From IMG/VR virus record IMGVR_UViG_3300007276_000318, positions 1-23,347 of that record: DNA of 23,347 nt. One strand, written 5' to 3'. Shown here in pieces: positions 1-10,098 of the stretch (the first letter of the stretch is position 1; every line of letters starts with the position of its first letter). Source of the DNA: a virus. The translations under genes were made by a program, and so were the position numbers. The notes under the pieces were generated by a model, which was not told where the DNA came from, did no database searches, and worked only from the letters and a program-made list of their open reading frames with translations.

Positions 1-310
1 AATCTCTTGTCTCTTGATGTAAATATAGTGACTGATCACCACCATCATTCAACGCACCTTCTGTCAATTCTGAACCATCAACAAAAGTTGTTACTCTTTG
101 GGTCACATCAGAATCTCTTGAGATATAAACCACTTCACCATTTAAGGGTGCTGTATTAAATACGACATTACCAGAACCATTAAATGTGTAGCCAGTTACG
201 ACTACATCATCTACTGTTACTGTTATGTCTGCTTCTTCTATATAACTAAAGGTCACTACAAATTCTGTAGTAACCCCATTAGCTGTATAGGTAACATTAC
301 TTAAAGCCAT
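1..310 (-). CDS. Tail fibre protein, N-terminal part (T7 gp17-like), cut by window edge
   Basis: Reading the minus strand from an ATG at 308-310 gives 103 open codons that run off the left edge. The product starts MALSNVTYTANGVTTEF and shows the pattern of the T7 tail-fibre N-terminal domain: a short beta-rich stretch, a Tyr-Thr-Phe segment, 'APLNGEVVYISRDS', then 'FVDGSEL' and an 'HQETRD' end that matches the T7 gp17 head region ('DFTDGS...EEARD'). In T7 this domain fixes the trimeric fibre to the tail tube proteins gp11 and gp12; receptor binding lies in the C-terminal part, which is outside the window. A strong AGGAGG site (complement of 315-320) lies five bases before the ATG and overlaps the stop codon of the upstream internal virion protein gene, so the two are probably co-translated. 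The family call is firm; host specificity cannot be read from this part. Confidence 0.88.
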   Translation of the reverse strand, partial: MALSNVTYTANGVTTEFVVTFSYIEEADITVTVDDVVVTGYTFNGSGNVVFNTAPLNGEVVYISRDSDVTQRVTTFVDGSELTEGALNDGGDQSLYLHQETRD

Positions 311-318
311 ATTGCCTC

Positions 319-3300
319 CTATTTATTTAAAATATTAATCATTTGTTGAATACCGAGTTGTCTTTTAAAAGGTGTTAATTTACCTGCAGATTCCGCTGCT
401 TGTCCAAAATCACCCTGTAGGACACCTGCTGTTCCCTTGAAAGCATTTACTCCTATTTGACCAATTGGTGTATTAGCTAAGTTAAAGAAGTTTTTATCTC
501 TTCCTGTAAAACTTGACCTATTAAATACATTGTCATAACCAAATAATGAACCACCAATACCATTAATAACATCTAAGTTACCAATTAGTGAACTTCTACT
601 AAAACCAATAGCTATTGATTGAAAAGGTGTATCAGCTATTTGTCCGAAACCTTTATCATGACCTGTACCCGCACTAGTAAGTTCATCTCTGATTCCTACT
701 GCCATAGTACCCATAGTAGCTGCCCAGAACATCTTGTTACTGAACTTTAGTACTTCATCAGCATCTTGGTGTTTAATACCATTAGCTAAGTTACCATAAG
801 TAAATCCTGCAATCTTAGATGTAGCATTTACACTAAATGTTCTAAATTGGTTCAATATACGTCCAAGAGAAGTAGTCTGCCAAAATGCAGCAGTAGTACT
901 ATCTGGATCAGCGTATATATGTGAAGTTTGAAGTTTAATTGTATTCCTAAAAGCCTCTCTAGACTCAGTACTCCAATTCTCAAAGTTCATTGCTTTAACA
1001 CTCCCATTCTCATCAAATGATACATGTTTTAAGTAATTATCTTTAATAGAATCATATAGGTCATTAGTCTTAAAGACTTTCTCACCCGCTTCTTCAATCC
1101 ATGTACCTAAACCTGCATTCTCTAAAGTTCTATTAGTTGTAACTTTGTTAGCTGATAGAAACTTACTGATAATACCTTTTGGTTCATTTCCTTGAAAATG
1201 TTGACCCCATTTAATTGCTAAACCATTTGAAGTTGCTCTACGCCCAACAGTCTCTATCCACCCTAAAGTGTTTTGAGTTACTGAACCTGCAGCATCAATT
1301 GATTTCTCAACACTAGACATTACTCCATTTTTATATATTTGTTCTGCTTGTGATACTCCACGACTTGAGAAAGCCATGTCACCCATACCGATTCCAGTAA
1401 GAGCTGCCATATCATCAGTCAGTGATCTTATATTAGTCACTCCTGATCCGAGTAAATGATTCTTCCTAATCATGTGTCTCAAAGGATCAACTAGTGATTT
1501 AACTGCATTGTAAGCTCCAATTTCACTTACAGTACCTCCAAATTCTGCCATAGATGCAATACCTACATTCTGCATTAAGTTAGTAACACTAATCTTCTTG
1601 AGTAGTCTTACAGCATCATTAGCTTCTGCTTCTAATACATCACCTTGACCACCTAGACCACCATACTGAAAAGACTTAATATCTTGTTTCAATACTTTAT
1701 CTAAATAATCTGTATTAGCTTTAATATGTGGATCATTATTAGCTATTAATCGTTTCTTCTCAGCTAGGATTGCATCAGCTCTCCAACTATCTAAAACTTT
1801 AATATCTTTAATCCCATGTTCAGCAGCAGCAGTTCTTGCAGCCATTCTACTATTATATCTGTCTTGTGTAGATATAAAGTTGTCATCCATTAGGTCAGCT
1901 AGTGTCTTACCATTAGTATTAGGTATCTCTGCTGTAATATCAATCTCAGCTCTTTTACCTAATTCACCTAACTCATTAGCAGCTTTCTGTGCATCAGCTT
2001 TCTTTATTGCTGATTCAACTGCATCCTTAACACCTTCTGTACTCTGACCTTCTGCTGATTTTAAGAATTTATTAAGATTCTCAATATAAGTAGAATTAGC
2101 TTCTATGTGATTTGTTATATCTTTACTCTGTAAACCAAAAGTAAAATCTCTAGCTTGTGTTCTTAGAAAAGATTCTTCATAAGGTAATCCTGCTTCATCT
2201 AAAGCTTTCTTCATACCAACATAAATACCTTCTTCTAAATCTTCTTTTGGAACTAATCTAGCTTTATTAGATGCCCATGATCTATGAATATAATTCTCAG
2301 AACTTTCACCTACACCTATTACTCCTTTAGAGATCGCATCATCAGCAACTTCTTTGTTAAGTTTATTATAATTCTTAGCAAATTCATCACTAATAGATTG
2401 TACTTTAGGATCAGGGTATTTATTCATGAACGATGGTTTGTCCATAACTAACCTATCTCTAAATACAGGTACTACTTCATTCTCAAACTTTGCAAAGTCT
2501 GTATATACACCCATTCTATTTGCTAGGCTTTTCTCAGCATTCATGTGTTTAAGTAATTCATACCCTTGTGTCTTATAGTTGTCCATCATTGAACCATGAT
2601 ATCTATTACGATAAATCGTCTTAGTCTCACCTGCTCTAATTCTTGACATTCCTTGTCTACCTGAGTTATCAGGGGCTAACCAGTTATAGAAACCTGCAAC
2701 GTGAGGATTCTCACTAGAAACTAAGTTACCTTTATTGAATAGGTATTTAGTTGCATAACTATCTGTATCAGCTTGATTAACTATAAAGTCACTTGCTTTG
2801 TTACCAAGATTTTGCATGTGTCTACTTAGACCTGCATTAATATCTGCAGGAGAAGTTTTCATTACATCTGAAACATTAGTTAAAAAGTGATTTGCGTTAA
2901 TTCTTTTGTTATCACTTAATTCATCTAATTGTTTCTTTAGTATTAATTCGTAACCTTTTTCACCATCAACTATAACACTTTCAGCAAATTTACCTGATCT
3001 AATTCCTAGAAATTCTCTAATCTTATCTGGTGTATTTACCATATTATAATCAATACCTAATTCTTTAGATATACTTTTAATACTAAATTCAGGGCTTAAA
3101 GCTGTTGTAAGTTTAGGATGAGTACCTTGTAGTATCTGTCTAAGTTCTTGACCAGTATGTTTTTCCATAGTACTTGATTTTCTTATTAATCTTTGTACCT
3201 CATTCTTAGCCTTTTTAAACTCAGGGTGTTTCTTACCAAGCTCTTGTGCAATATACTTCATATTACCTTTAGCTTCTTTAATACCTATCTGTACTGAATC

Positions 3301-4986
3301 ATAATCTTGCAACAATTGTTTTCTTATTGATTGTGCTTTATTTAATTTTAATTCAGAAAGTCTTCTAGCTAATTGAACAGCTTGTTCACTATCAGCTTCT
3401 CTAGCTACAACTTCTATTAATTCCTTAGCTTGTTGTTTACCTAGATTAATAAAACCTTCTTCATTCTGTACTAACTCTTTTATCATTTTATTATTCATTA
3501 CTGAATCAGCTACACCTCTAACACCTACTCCGATTCCCATTCCTGCCATAAATATAGGCATACTGAACTCATAATCTTTCTTGTAAGCATTCCATACTAA
3601 TTCTTGACCACCTTGTTCTACCGCCTCAGCAGCAGTTAGATAACCAAGCTTCTTAGCTGCAGTTAGAGATTTAAAAGCATTACCACCAATAGTAGCTGCA
3701 CCTTGAGCTGCAATAGCAGAAGTTACAGGCATGAATATTACTGCATCAGTTAATAATGACCCCATAAAACCTGAGGCATTTAATACTGGATTTTCTTTAG
3801 CATATTCTTTCATTTCAGATAATCTTTTATTTCTCTGATTCATTAATGTAGCTACTGTTCTAAAATCTTTTTGATTGTAAGAATAATCTTCAATCAGACT
3901 TGTTAAATCCTCACTATCTAAATCCTTAGTTAGTTCATCATATAACATATCTTTTTTAGGATCATAATTAGGATCAATCTTATCAGAAGTTAATACACCT
4001 TGGATACCTCTTTGTATCAAATTACCCATCGCTGATTCCTCAGTTAGTTGGTTTACAAAGTGATCACCAAGCTCATCTATATCAGCTTGCTCTATGTTTG
4101 GAATTTCTTTTGCGTTCTCATAGACATAACTAGCTGCCTCAGGGATAGCATTAAGTGTAGCACGAGTACCACGCTCAATAAGACCACTAGGCTGAAATGA
4201 AGAAGCACCTCCAAATTCTGATGTAGACTCTGCTTGAACACTTGGTGTATTAACACCAGATGGTTCTCTAAAGTTCTGTTTACTTTTACTTATAAAAGAA
4301 CTTACTTCATCTACAATTTCCTTAGGTGTATTATTAGTCATATTACTTGCAATCTTAACATGACTAACCATTTTAGCTGCTTCACCTACGGACATTATTT
4401 CTCTAGATTGATTCATAACATTTAATGCTACAATATCATCAACAACAGTATTTTCAAACTTAGGTGGTAGGCTCTGTCTAACTACATTATCATGTATGTT
4501 AATCTTTGTCTTATCACTACCTGAGAACATTTTCATATAATCTGTTGCTTTAGTACCATTAGCATCTGCAGGTATTTTACCAGATTTTAACATACCAATA
4601 ACACCTGTAGACCTCTTCTTACTACCTGCACCAACTAAATGTGATGCAGCCATAAGTCCTTGCTCAGTTATCTTAATACCGTTAATCTCTTTACCTACAT
4701 AATCTAATGCACCATTAGCTTTTAAATAACCTTTAAGCCTAGGTCTCCACTCTTTGAAGGCTTTCTCCTGAGCTTGAGCACTCTTTAGAAAATCTTCCTT
4801 ACTCTTAATACCATCCTTACCTACCCATTTACCCCTAGAATCTTTATAACCTAAGTCCTGTAATGCCATGCCTCCGAATTGATATTTACCTAGGTATCCT
4901 AGTTTATTTACAGCGTCATATTTACCTCTTGATTCTCTGTGTGCAATCTTATTTGCAAAATCATCTAGCTCTATTTTATCAGCCAT
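319..4986 (-). CDS. Internal virion protein with N-terminal lysozyme/transglycosylase-like domain (T7 gp16-like)
   Basis: This 1555-residue protein is the largest in the window and follows a gp15-like gene, as gene 16 does in T7. Its N-terminus looks like a peptidoglycan-cleaving domain: 'HRESRGKYDAVNKLGYLGKY' followed by 'QFG', with Glu18 as the probable catalytic acid in an E-S motif and the GxYQFG segment behind it. Residues beyond about 160 are mostly charged helix with two hydrophobic Gly/Ala-rich stretches (about residues 410-440 and 475-495), fitting a protein that is ejected and lines or crosses the envelope. T7 gp16 has 1318 residues, so this one is about 240 longer. I chose the ATG at 4984-4986 because GGAGGT lies four bases before it; a further in-frame ATG at 4998 precedes that site and is less likely. 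By family knowledge it helps open the cell wall and move DNA into the cell. Confidence 0.87.
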   Translation of the reverse strand: MADKIELDDFANKIAHRESRGKYDAVNKLGYLGKYQFGGMALQDLGYKDSRGKWVGKDGIKSKEDFLKSAQAQEKAFKEWRPRLKGYLKANGALDYVGKEINGIKITEQGLMAASHLVGAGSKKRSTGVIGMLKSGKIPADANGTKATDYMKMFSGSDKTKINIHDNVVRQSLPPKFENTVVDDIVALNVMNQSREIMSVGEAAKMVSHVKIASNMTNNTPKEIVDEVSSFISKSKQNFREPSGVNTPSVQAESTSEFGGASSFQPSGLIERGTRATLNAIPEAASYVYENAKEIPNIEQADIDELGDHFVNQLTEESAMGNLIQRGIQGVLTSDKIDPNYDPKKDMLYDELTKDLDSEDLTSLIEDYSYNQKDFRTVATLMNQRNKRLSEMKEYAKENPVLNASGFMGSLLTDAVIFMPVTSAIAAQGAATIGGNAFKSLTAAKKLGYLTAAEAVEQGGQELVWNAYKKDYEFSMPIFMAGMGIGVGVRGVADSVMNNKMIKELVQNEEGFINLGKQQAKELIEVVAREADSEQAVQLARRLSELKLNKAQSIRKQLLQDYDSVQIGIKEAKGNMKYIAQELGKKHPEFKKAKNEVQRLIRKSSTMEKHTGQELRQILQGTHPKLTTALSPEFSIKSISKELGIDYNMVNTPDKIREFLGIRSGKFAESVIVDGEKGYELILKKQLDELSDNKRINANHFLTNVSDVMKTSPADINAGLSRHMQNLGNKASDFIVNQADTDSYATKYLFNKGNLVSSENPHVAGFYNWLAPDNSGRQGMSRIRAGETKTIYRNRYHGSMMDNYKTQGYELLKHMNAEKSLANRMGVYTDFAKFENEVVPVFRDRLVMDKPSFMNKYPDPKVQSISDEFAKNYNKLNKEVADDAISKGVIGVGESSENYIHRSWASNKARLVPKEDLEEGIYVGMKKALDEAGLPYEESFLRTQARDFTFGLQSKDITNHIEANSTYIENLNKFLKSAEGQSTEGVKDAVESAIKKADAQKAANELGELGKRAEIDITAEIPNTNGKTLADLMDDNFISTQDRYNSRMAARTAAAEHGIKDIKVLDSWRADAILAEKKRLIANNDPHIKANTDYLDKVLKQDIKSFQYGGLGGQGDVLEAEANDAVRLLKKISVTNLMQNVGIASMAEFGGTVSEIGAYNAVKSLVDPLRHMIRKNHLLGSGVTNIRSLTDDMAALTGIGMGDMAFSSRGVSQAEQIYKNGVMSSVEKSIDAAGSVTQNTLGWIETVGRRATSNGLAIKWGQHFQGNEPKGIISKFLSANKVTTNRTLENAGLGTWIEEAGEKVFKTNDLYDSIKDNYLKHVSFDENGSVKAMNFENWSTESREAFRNTIKLQTSHIYADPDSTTAAFWQTTSLGRILNQFRTFSVNATSKIAGFTYGNLANGIKHQDADEVLKFSNKMFWAATMGTMAVGIRDELTSAGTGHDKGFGQIADTPFQSIAIGFSRSSLIGNLDVINGIGGSLFGYDNVFNRSSFTGRDKNFFNLANTPIGQIGVNAFKGTAGVLQGDFGQAAESAGKLTPFKRQLGIQQMINILNK

Positions 4987-4997
4987 ATTTACCTCCA

Positions 4998-7160
4998 TTA
5001 GATTTTCAAGTCAAAGAGGTGTTGCTCTAAACTCCTTTGATCTTGTTTACTTTTAATGTTCTTTCTTCTATTATTTGTTGCATCTTCTTCAACTTCTGAG
5101 ATTGACCTATGTTTACCACCTGTCATTTTCTCTCTAAGTCTAGAAGGTGATTTAGAAATAAAATCCTCTAATTCACTATAAGAGAATTGTGCTCTATCAA
5201 CTAATCTACCATTATATAACATATCATAGTTACCAGTTTTACCATAGTTATGTGACTTTTGAAAACTAATATTAGTTCTAGCTCGCCACTCACTTATCCA
5301 ACCTTCACCCGTAGAAATCTCTAGGTCACTACGTTGTTCCATAATACTTGGGAATCTAGGTTTACCGTTAGCATCTACTGATTTACTAAACTCATCAATA
5401 CTTATATTATTAAGGTTTTTATGATTAACTGGTATTACTATTTCACCACCATTGCTCATCTCCATAGACCTATTAGATTTATTAAATAAGTCCATAGCTA
5501 ACTCCTTAGCATCTTCATCAGAATTACCTGCCATTCTATAAGCATGATAATTACCTGCTATTTCTGCTGAGTTTTGCATGTCACTGACATAATCATCAGT
5601 AGTCCAAGGAGCATCTTTAGATACATCATTTAACCACTCAGTGTCAATTGGTGTATCTGGTGAACCCTTGAGATAACCTTTAGAATTAAAAGATGTAGAT
5701 TGTGCTTCTAAAGCTTCAATAGCATTACGTTTAACAGAGTCTTCCATATTAGGATCATTCCATATTCTAGACATTCCTCTAATTTTACTAACCTGTTTAA
5801 CACCTATTATAGCTTCTACAGCTTGTCCTGAACCTAACGATGCAGCTTGTATTTTATTTAAAGCGTCATTAGCGTTATCCCATTTTTCTTGACCTGAACC
5901 TGCAGGTACATCAAACATCTTAGTGAATTTATCTGGTATCTTACCACCAACTTCAATATACTCTCCAAAAGCTACTTGACCTTCTTTAGTACTTAAAGCT
6001 GCATTTACATTACCTACAGATAATTCTTCACCAGTAATACCTAATACATCAGTAAAAGACCTTTCAAATAGGGCTTCCCTCTGTTTCTTAGGTAGACCTG
6101 CTGACCTATCAATACCATTTACTAAACCTTCTTTATATTTTAGCGATGAAACTATTATATCATTCTCTTGTTTAAACTGCTTCCTAATCTTATGCTCATC
6201 TTGAGCTGTAATAACTTGACCACTAGCTTTCATAGTCTCTAACTCTTTGTCAATATTAACTTCAAAACCTTGATTTGTTTTAGTATATAAAGACTCTTTG
6301 AAACTATCTAAACCTTGCTCATAATTGACCTTATCAGCTCTAGCACCTTTTTGCTTAGCAACGGCAACTAGTTTGTTATAATCTTCATCAGTAGGTGATA
6401 TACCCATTGACTCTCTAAACTCTGGTGTATCTAAAATATCTGCAACTACAGAATTATTAGGTTTACCTGTTTGGATCATTAGACCTCTAAGTATAGCTTC
6501 TTTAGCTTGTTTACTAGTTATATTTTCTCGGTACTTATTCCTATATTCATCGCTCAGGGATAGACCAGAACTTGCAGGGTCTTGTAGTCCAAGTGTAGCA
6601 TCATAATCTAATTCCGCTAATCTTCCTGCAAACTGTTCTTGATTGATTAAACCTTCTGCTAACATTTGACCTGCAATTGATGCACCTTCTGCTGTAGCGT
6701 CGCTAACCTTCTTGACATGTAAAGCACCTCTTTGCTGAACCATATCAGTCAGAACTCCTTGTTCCATTTTATCTAAGTTTTCTCTCAACTCATTTGCATA
6801 AGGTTTATCTTTGTGTTTCTCCATGAAACTTTCAGCATACTCAGTGTACTTAGTTTTTAAACCATCATCACCAATTGACTCAAAGTTCTCTGTACTTATT
6901 ATCTGCTTCTTAACATGTTTTAGAAAGAATGGTGTTTGTTTTCTACTTTCTAATCTATTTTTAGCATTTATATTCTCAATGTAAGCACCAGTAATACTTT
7001 GAACTGCACCTTGTGCACTATTACTTAAACTTTCAATACTTTTTGCAGCACTTATAGCTCGCATTTCAGCTTTAACATCAACACCTGATAGGTTTGATTG
7101 CTGAGAATTTGTTAACTGTGCTTGTCCTAATTGTGGCTTGTTAAAGAATTTACTTGCCAT
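4998..7160 (-). CDS. Internal virion protein (T7 gp15-like)
   Basis: This 720-residue protein lies between the gp14-like and gp16-like genes, and its length is close to T7 gp15 (747). It is largely helical and charged, with no clear membrane segment and no enzymatic motif that I can see. The N-terminus is rich in Gln, Ser and Asn, then helices such as 'AEMRAISAAKSIESLSN' follow. In T7 this protein forms part of the inner core and, after ejection, the periplasmic tube through which DNA passes. The assignment rests on order, size and composition more than on residue-level similarity. The start at 7160 is well supported by AAGGAGG about six bases upstream. The gene ends 11 bases before the start chosen for the gp16-like gene, whose ribosome binding site fills that space. 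Confidence 0.8.
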   Translation of the reverse strand: MASKFFNKPQLGQAQLTNSQQSNLSGVDVKAEMRAISAAKSIESLSNSAQGAVQSITGAYIENINAKNRLESRKQTPFFLKHVKKQIISTENFESIGDDGLKTKYTEYAESFMEKHKDKPYANELRENLDKMEQGVLTDMVQQRGALHVKKVSDATAEGASIAGQMLAEGLINQEQFAGRLAELDYDATLGLQDPASSGLSLSDEYRNKYRENITSKQAKEAILRGLMIQTGKPNNSVVADILDTPEFRESMGISPTDEDYNKLVAVAKQKGARADKVNYEQGLDSFKESLYTKTNQGFEVNIDKELETMKASGQVITAQDEHKIRKQFKQENDIIVSSLKYKEGLVNGIDRSAGLPKKQREALFERSFTDVLGITGEELSVGNVNAALSTKEGQVAFGEYIEVGGKIPDKFTKMFDVPAGSGQEKWDNANDALNKIQAASLGSGQAVEAIIGVKQVSKIRGMSRIWNDPNMEDSVKRNAIEALEAQSTSFNSKGYLKGSPDTPIDTEWLNDVSKDAPWTTDDYVSDMQNSAEIAGNYHAYRMAGNSDEDAKELAMDLFNKSNRSMEMSNGGEIVIPVNHKNLNNISIDEFSKSVDANGKPRFPSIMEQRSDLEISTGEGWISEWRARTNISFQKSHNYGKTGNYDMLYNGRLVDRAQFSYSELEDFISKSPSRLREKMTGGKHRSISEVEEDATNNRRKNIKSKQDQRSLEQHLFDLKI

Positions 7161-7173
7161 AACTTACCTCCTT

Positions 7174-7716
7174 TTACATCATAGATGAAGCTGCTGACAT
7201 ACCTGCTTGTATACCTGCTACTACAGTAGCCATATCATTAGCTGCCTTTTCTGCTCCTGCATCAAAACTTACCATATCTGATATAGCTTGTTTATTAGCT
7301 TGTCCTGCTCTCATTAAACCTAAGAACTGTCTATTTTTTTGTTGGGTTGCTTGTTGTTGATTTTCATTATGTGCTTTACTTACACTACTAGAAATCTGAG
7401 CTTCTAAAGCATCTACTGATCTACCAGAAACACCTGAACCTGCAAATGCCTGTGCAAAAGCATCTTGTCCTGCTAATTTATTTTCTTCTATTAAAACATC
7501 ATTCTTAAATTTCTGTTGTTTTATAGCTTCATTGTTATTAAACATATTTTGAGTATCAAATTGAAATTGTTGATTAAGTCTTTTAATCTTAGCTGCATTC
7601 TGTTTCTCAATTAATTCAGCCTTTATTAGTGACTGGGAAGCTCCTGTATAAGCTGCTAATAGCATTGAAACTCCTATAGAACCTCCTGCGGCAGCTTGTT
7701 GTTTTCCTGTTGGCAT
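7174..7716 (-). CDS. Internal virion protein (T7 gp14-like)
   Basis: This 180-residue protein is Ala-, Gln- and Ser-rich. It has a hydrophobic N-terminal stretch ('GGSIGVSMLLAAYTGASQ', about residues 11-28), a long Gln-rich helical middle and a hydrophobic small-residue C-terminus ending in 'GIQAGMSAASSMM'. T7 gp14 (196 residues) has the same layout and the same place: after the tail tube genes and before gp15 and gp16. In T7 it is ejected first and forms an outer-membrane channel for DNA entry. The motif 'GSGVSGRSVDALEAQI' resembles the 'G.S...GSSMDRI' region of gp14. TAGGAGG lies just upstream of the ATG. No separate gp13-like gene is present between this gene and the tail tube B gene. Confidence 0.8.
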   Translation of the reverse strand: MPTGKQQAAAGGSIGVSMLLAAYTGASQSLIKAELIEKQNAAKIKRLNQQFQFDTQNMFNNNEAIKQQKFKNDVLIEENKLAGQDAFAQAFAGSGVSGRSVDALEAQISSSVSKAHNENQQQATQQKNRQFLGLMRAGQANKQAISDMVSFDAGAEKAANDMATVVAGIQAGMSAASSMM

Positions 7717-7739
7717 ATATTCCTCCTATTGAAACAAGG

Positions 7740-7753
7740 GGGAGTTACCTCCC
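7740..7753 (-). other. GNRA-type RNA hairpin over the tail tube B stop codon
   Basis: On the transcript the bases GGGAG-GUAA-CUCCC form a five-base-pair GC-rich stem closed by a GUAA tetraloop, a member of the unusually stable GNRA class. The loop contains the UAA stop of the upstream tail tube B gene. The hairpin lies about 10 bases before the AGGAGG site of the gp14-like gene. There is no clean U-run after it, so a classical terminator is unlikely; an mRNA processing, stability or translation-coupling element is more plausible, but function is inference. Confidence 0.45.
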
Positions 7754-10096
7754 ACCCTGTGATATTAATTGACCTTGCCATTCAAGGCTTCTTATTTGTA
7801 ATGGTGTCCATGTATCAACTGTTGTGATAACGACACTTATATCTTGAGAACGACCATTAACAGGAAATTTTGCATCCCTTGTATTTACTGGCTCTCTCCC
7901 TACAACTACACTTCCTAGTAACTGTGGTATAAAAGTATGTTGATAAACTGGTCTTCTTGTTCTTGTAACATTGACCTTAAATCTACCCGAGTATCCTAAT
8001 GATACTGCCATACGTCTTAACATTAATAATGCATAGCCTATCTTAGTTGAAGTACCATCACTACCTTGTGTTTTAGGTATGATCTCACTTAGTTCAACTT
8101 TAGACTCAAAGGTGTTCCCTTGGATACTATTTGTTGCACCTGATGCCACTAATTTACCAAGCTCTGTATCTACTATAACAACATCAGATAACTGACCTGC
8201 TAAAGTTACATCACTAGTATAAAAGTCTAGATATGGTGTATAACCAATCTGTGAATCAGTATCTTCTACAATCTCTGCAGGATTTAATGGCAATGAACCA
8301 TAGATAGTTTGTGTGTTATCTGTGTCTTCAAATACTATCTTTAAATCTTCACCTGTAGCATACATGTATTTAATGTCATATTTAAATGTCCACTTGTGCC
8401 AAGCATTTTGGACTAAAGTGTTCTCAGTGACATAAGAGTGTTGGACATATAAAGTCTTTTTATCGTAATCAGTTCTTGCTAAATATACATCATCAGTAAA
8501 TACACTTTGAAGTATTGAACCTCTAATTAATTTCTCACAATGTTTAGTCACTGGATTATCTGTGAACCCTGATGCCGAAGCTGTGTCTACCTGATAAGCC
8601 TTAATAGTTGAAAAACTACCTTGAGTTATAGGGAAATACATAGCCCTTCTTACAGGTATAGGTACATTATTACCTAAGTCAAATGATGACACCTGTGTGA
8701 ATATAGCTGCTGATATATCTAAATTATTAGGTAATGCTAGTTTACTTTGAGATAACCCTGTATTAATTATAATACTATTATCTAAAGTGAATACATTATC
8801 TATAGTTCTAAAACCTAACTTAGATGAATCTAATTCTAAATCTACTGCATCTGATATTAAATAACTAGATGTTGTAGTTCTATATACATTAAAATAGTCA
8901 CCAATAACACTAAATACTAAAGTTGAATCAGAAGCAAAACCTAATCTTGAATTAAAGATAATAATATCCTTAATTGTTTGTCCAACAAAACTTGGAGCAG
9001 GATTACTTAAGTTATCACCTGATGTTGGTGCTATAAAGTTTGAATGAGTAACAGTAATAGTAGTTACTGTGTCTTTTATGATTTCACAAGGCATAGTTGT
9101 ATTGTCTAATTCATTTATAAAGTAATGTGGCACTTCTACCCAAGCCTTATAGTCATCTGAATATTGTAGGTAATATGTTGTTAAATCTTCATTCACACTA
9201 GGGTTTACCCTTACTTTAAAATTCTCGCCTAGGTTTGGTGAGAAACTGTCTGCAGATGTTATACTGACTTCCGCAGGTAGTACAGATGGGTCTGTTATTG
9301 TTTTATTATTATCCTCAGTAGCTTCTGTTATTGTATGTATATAATCACCATAATCACATTCTACTTCAAAATAATCAAAATCTTGATTACGTACAATAAC
9401 TGTATTATTATGCTTATGATATGATTCTAACAGTGGTATTGTATTATTCATCTTAATTGTAGATGTACCTAGTACAGCACCACCACCTTCTGCTAAACCT
9501 GTTTCTAATGCTATCATTACTGATTTAGGTGTATCACCGCTTGCTGCTTTATATTCACCAACAGGTGTTTTAGTGCCACTTAAGTCAACATGAGTTATTT
9601 TATATGTAGCGTCAACTATAGCACTTGTTATCCATATAAGACCTCTACCGTAAGTACCATCCCATGTAGGATTATTATCAGTACTAGCAACCTCAATACC
9701 TCTATTTAATATAATTAACCTATCACTAGTTTCAATAGCTGATAAATCATCTTTATTAGTATGAGTCAAATAAGTCTTAACACTTGCTGCTTGAGACATT
9801 GTAGTAGCTTCCCAACCTTCATCAAAACGATAAACTGTACCATCTGGTTTAACACCAATTGCCACCTGTTCACCATCAATTGTCATATTGAACATAGCGT
9901 GTTCATCAGCATAAGTCCTAGACCCATCCTGTGCTATGATATCATCTAACATTACAGGACTTCTTCTAGTTAATATCCCTGAGATATCAGGAATCATATT
10001 TACTTGATCTTCTACTTGGTTATCTAAGCGAACACTAGGTGATTGCTGTGATATACCATTAGTGAGGTTTTTTATAACTTTACTAATTAAGCCCAT
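7745..10096 (-). CDS. Tail tubular protein B (T7 gp12-like)
   Basis: This 783-residue protein matches T7 gp12 in length (794) and in several stretches. The N-terminus 'MGLISKVIKNLTNGISQQSP' mirrors gp12 'MALISQSIKNLKGGISQQP'. A central 'PAPSFVGQTIKDIIIFNSRL' followed by 'GF' mirrors gp12 'PWPSFVGSSINDVFFFRNRLGF'. Near the C-terminus 'WHKWTF' matches gp12 'WSHWDF', and the end 'TPLQIRSLEWQGQLI' matches 'TPLNIIGCGWEGNYL'. In T7 six copies form the tail nozzle below the gp11 ring and hold the fibres. AGGAGGTAATT precedes the ATG. The gene follows the tail tube A gene with a two-base gap, so both are probably translated from one message. The stop codon lies in the loop of a stable hairpin. Confidence 0.94.
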   Translation of the reverse strand: MGLISKVIKNLTNGISQQSPSVRLDNQVEDQVNMIPDISGILTRRSPVMLDDIIAQDGSRTYADEHAMFNMTIDGEQVAIGVKPDGTVYRFDEGWEATTMSQAASVKTYLTHTNKDDLSAIETSDRLIILNRGIEVASTDNNPTWDGTYGRGLIWITSAIVDATYKITHVDLSGTKTPVGEYKAASGDTPKSVMIALETGLAEGGGAVLGTSTIKMNNTIPLLESYHKHNNTVIVRNQDFDYFEVECDYGDYIHTITEATEDNNKTITDPSVLPAEVSITSADSFSPNLGENFKVRVNPSVNEDLTTYYLQYSDDYKAWVEVPHYFINELDNTTMPCEIIKDTVTTITVTHSNFIAPTSGDNLSNPAPSFVGQTIKDIIIFNSRLGFASDSTLVFSVIGDYFNVYRTTTSSYLISDAVDLELDSSKLGFRTIDNVFTLDNSIIINTGLSQSKLALPNNLDISAAIFTQVSSFDLGNNVPIPVRRAMYFPITQGSFSTIKAYQVDTASASGFTDNPVTKHCEKLIRGSILQSVFTDDVYLARTDYDKKTLYVQHSYVTENTLVQNAWHKWTFKYDIKYMYATGEDLKIVFEDTDNTQTIYGSLPLNPAEIVEDTDSQIGYTPYLDFYTSDVTLAGQLSDVVIVDTELGKLVASGATNSIQGNTFESKVELSEIIPKTQGSDGTSTKIGYALLMLRRMAVSLGYSGRFKVNVTRTRRPVYQHTFIPQLLGSVVVGREPVNTRDAKFPVNGRSQDISVVITTVDTWTPLQIRSLEWQGQLISQGGR

Positions 10097-10098
10097 AA

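Noticed and set aside
4234-4425. Plus-strand frame of 63 codons, and similar short plus-strand frames at 9761, 11850, 17946 and 22391
   Set aside because: Each is fully opposite a well-supported gene and has residue content expected of a shadow frame.
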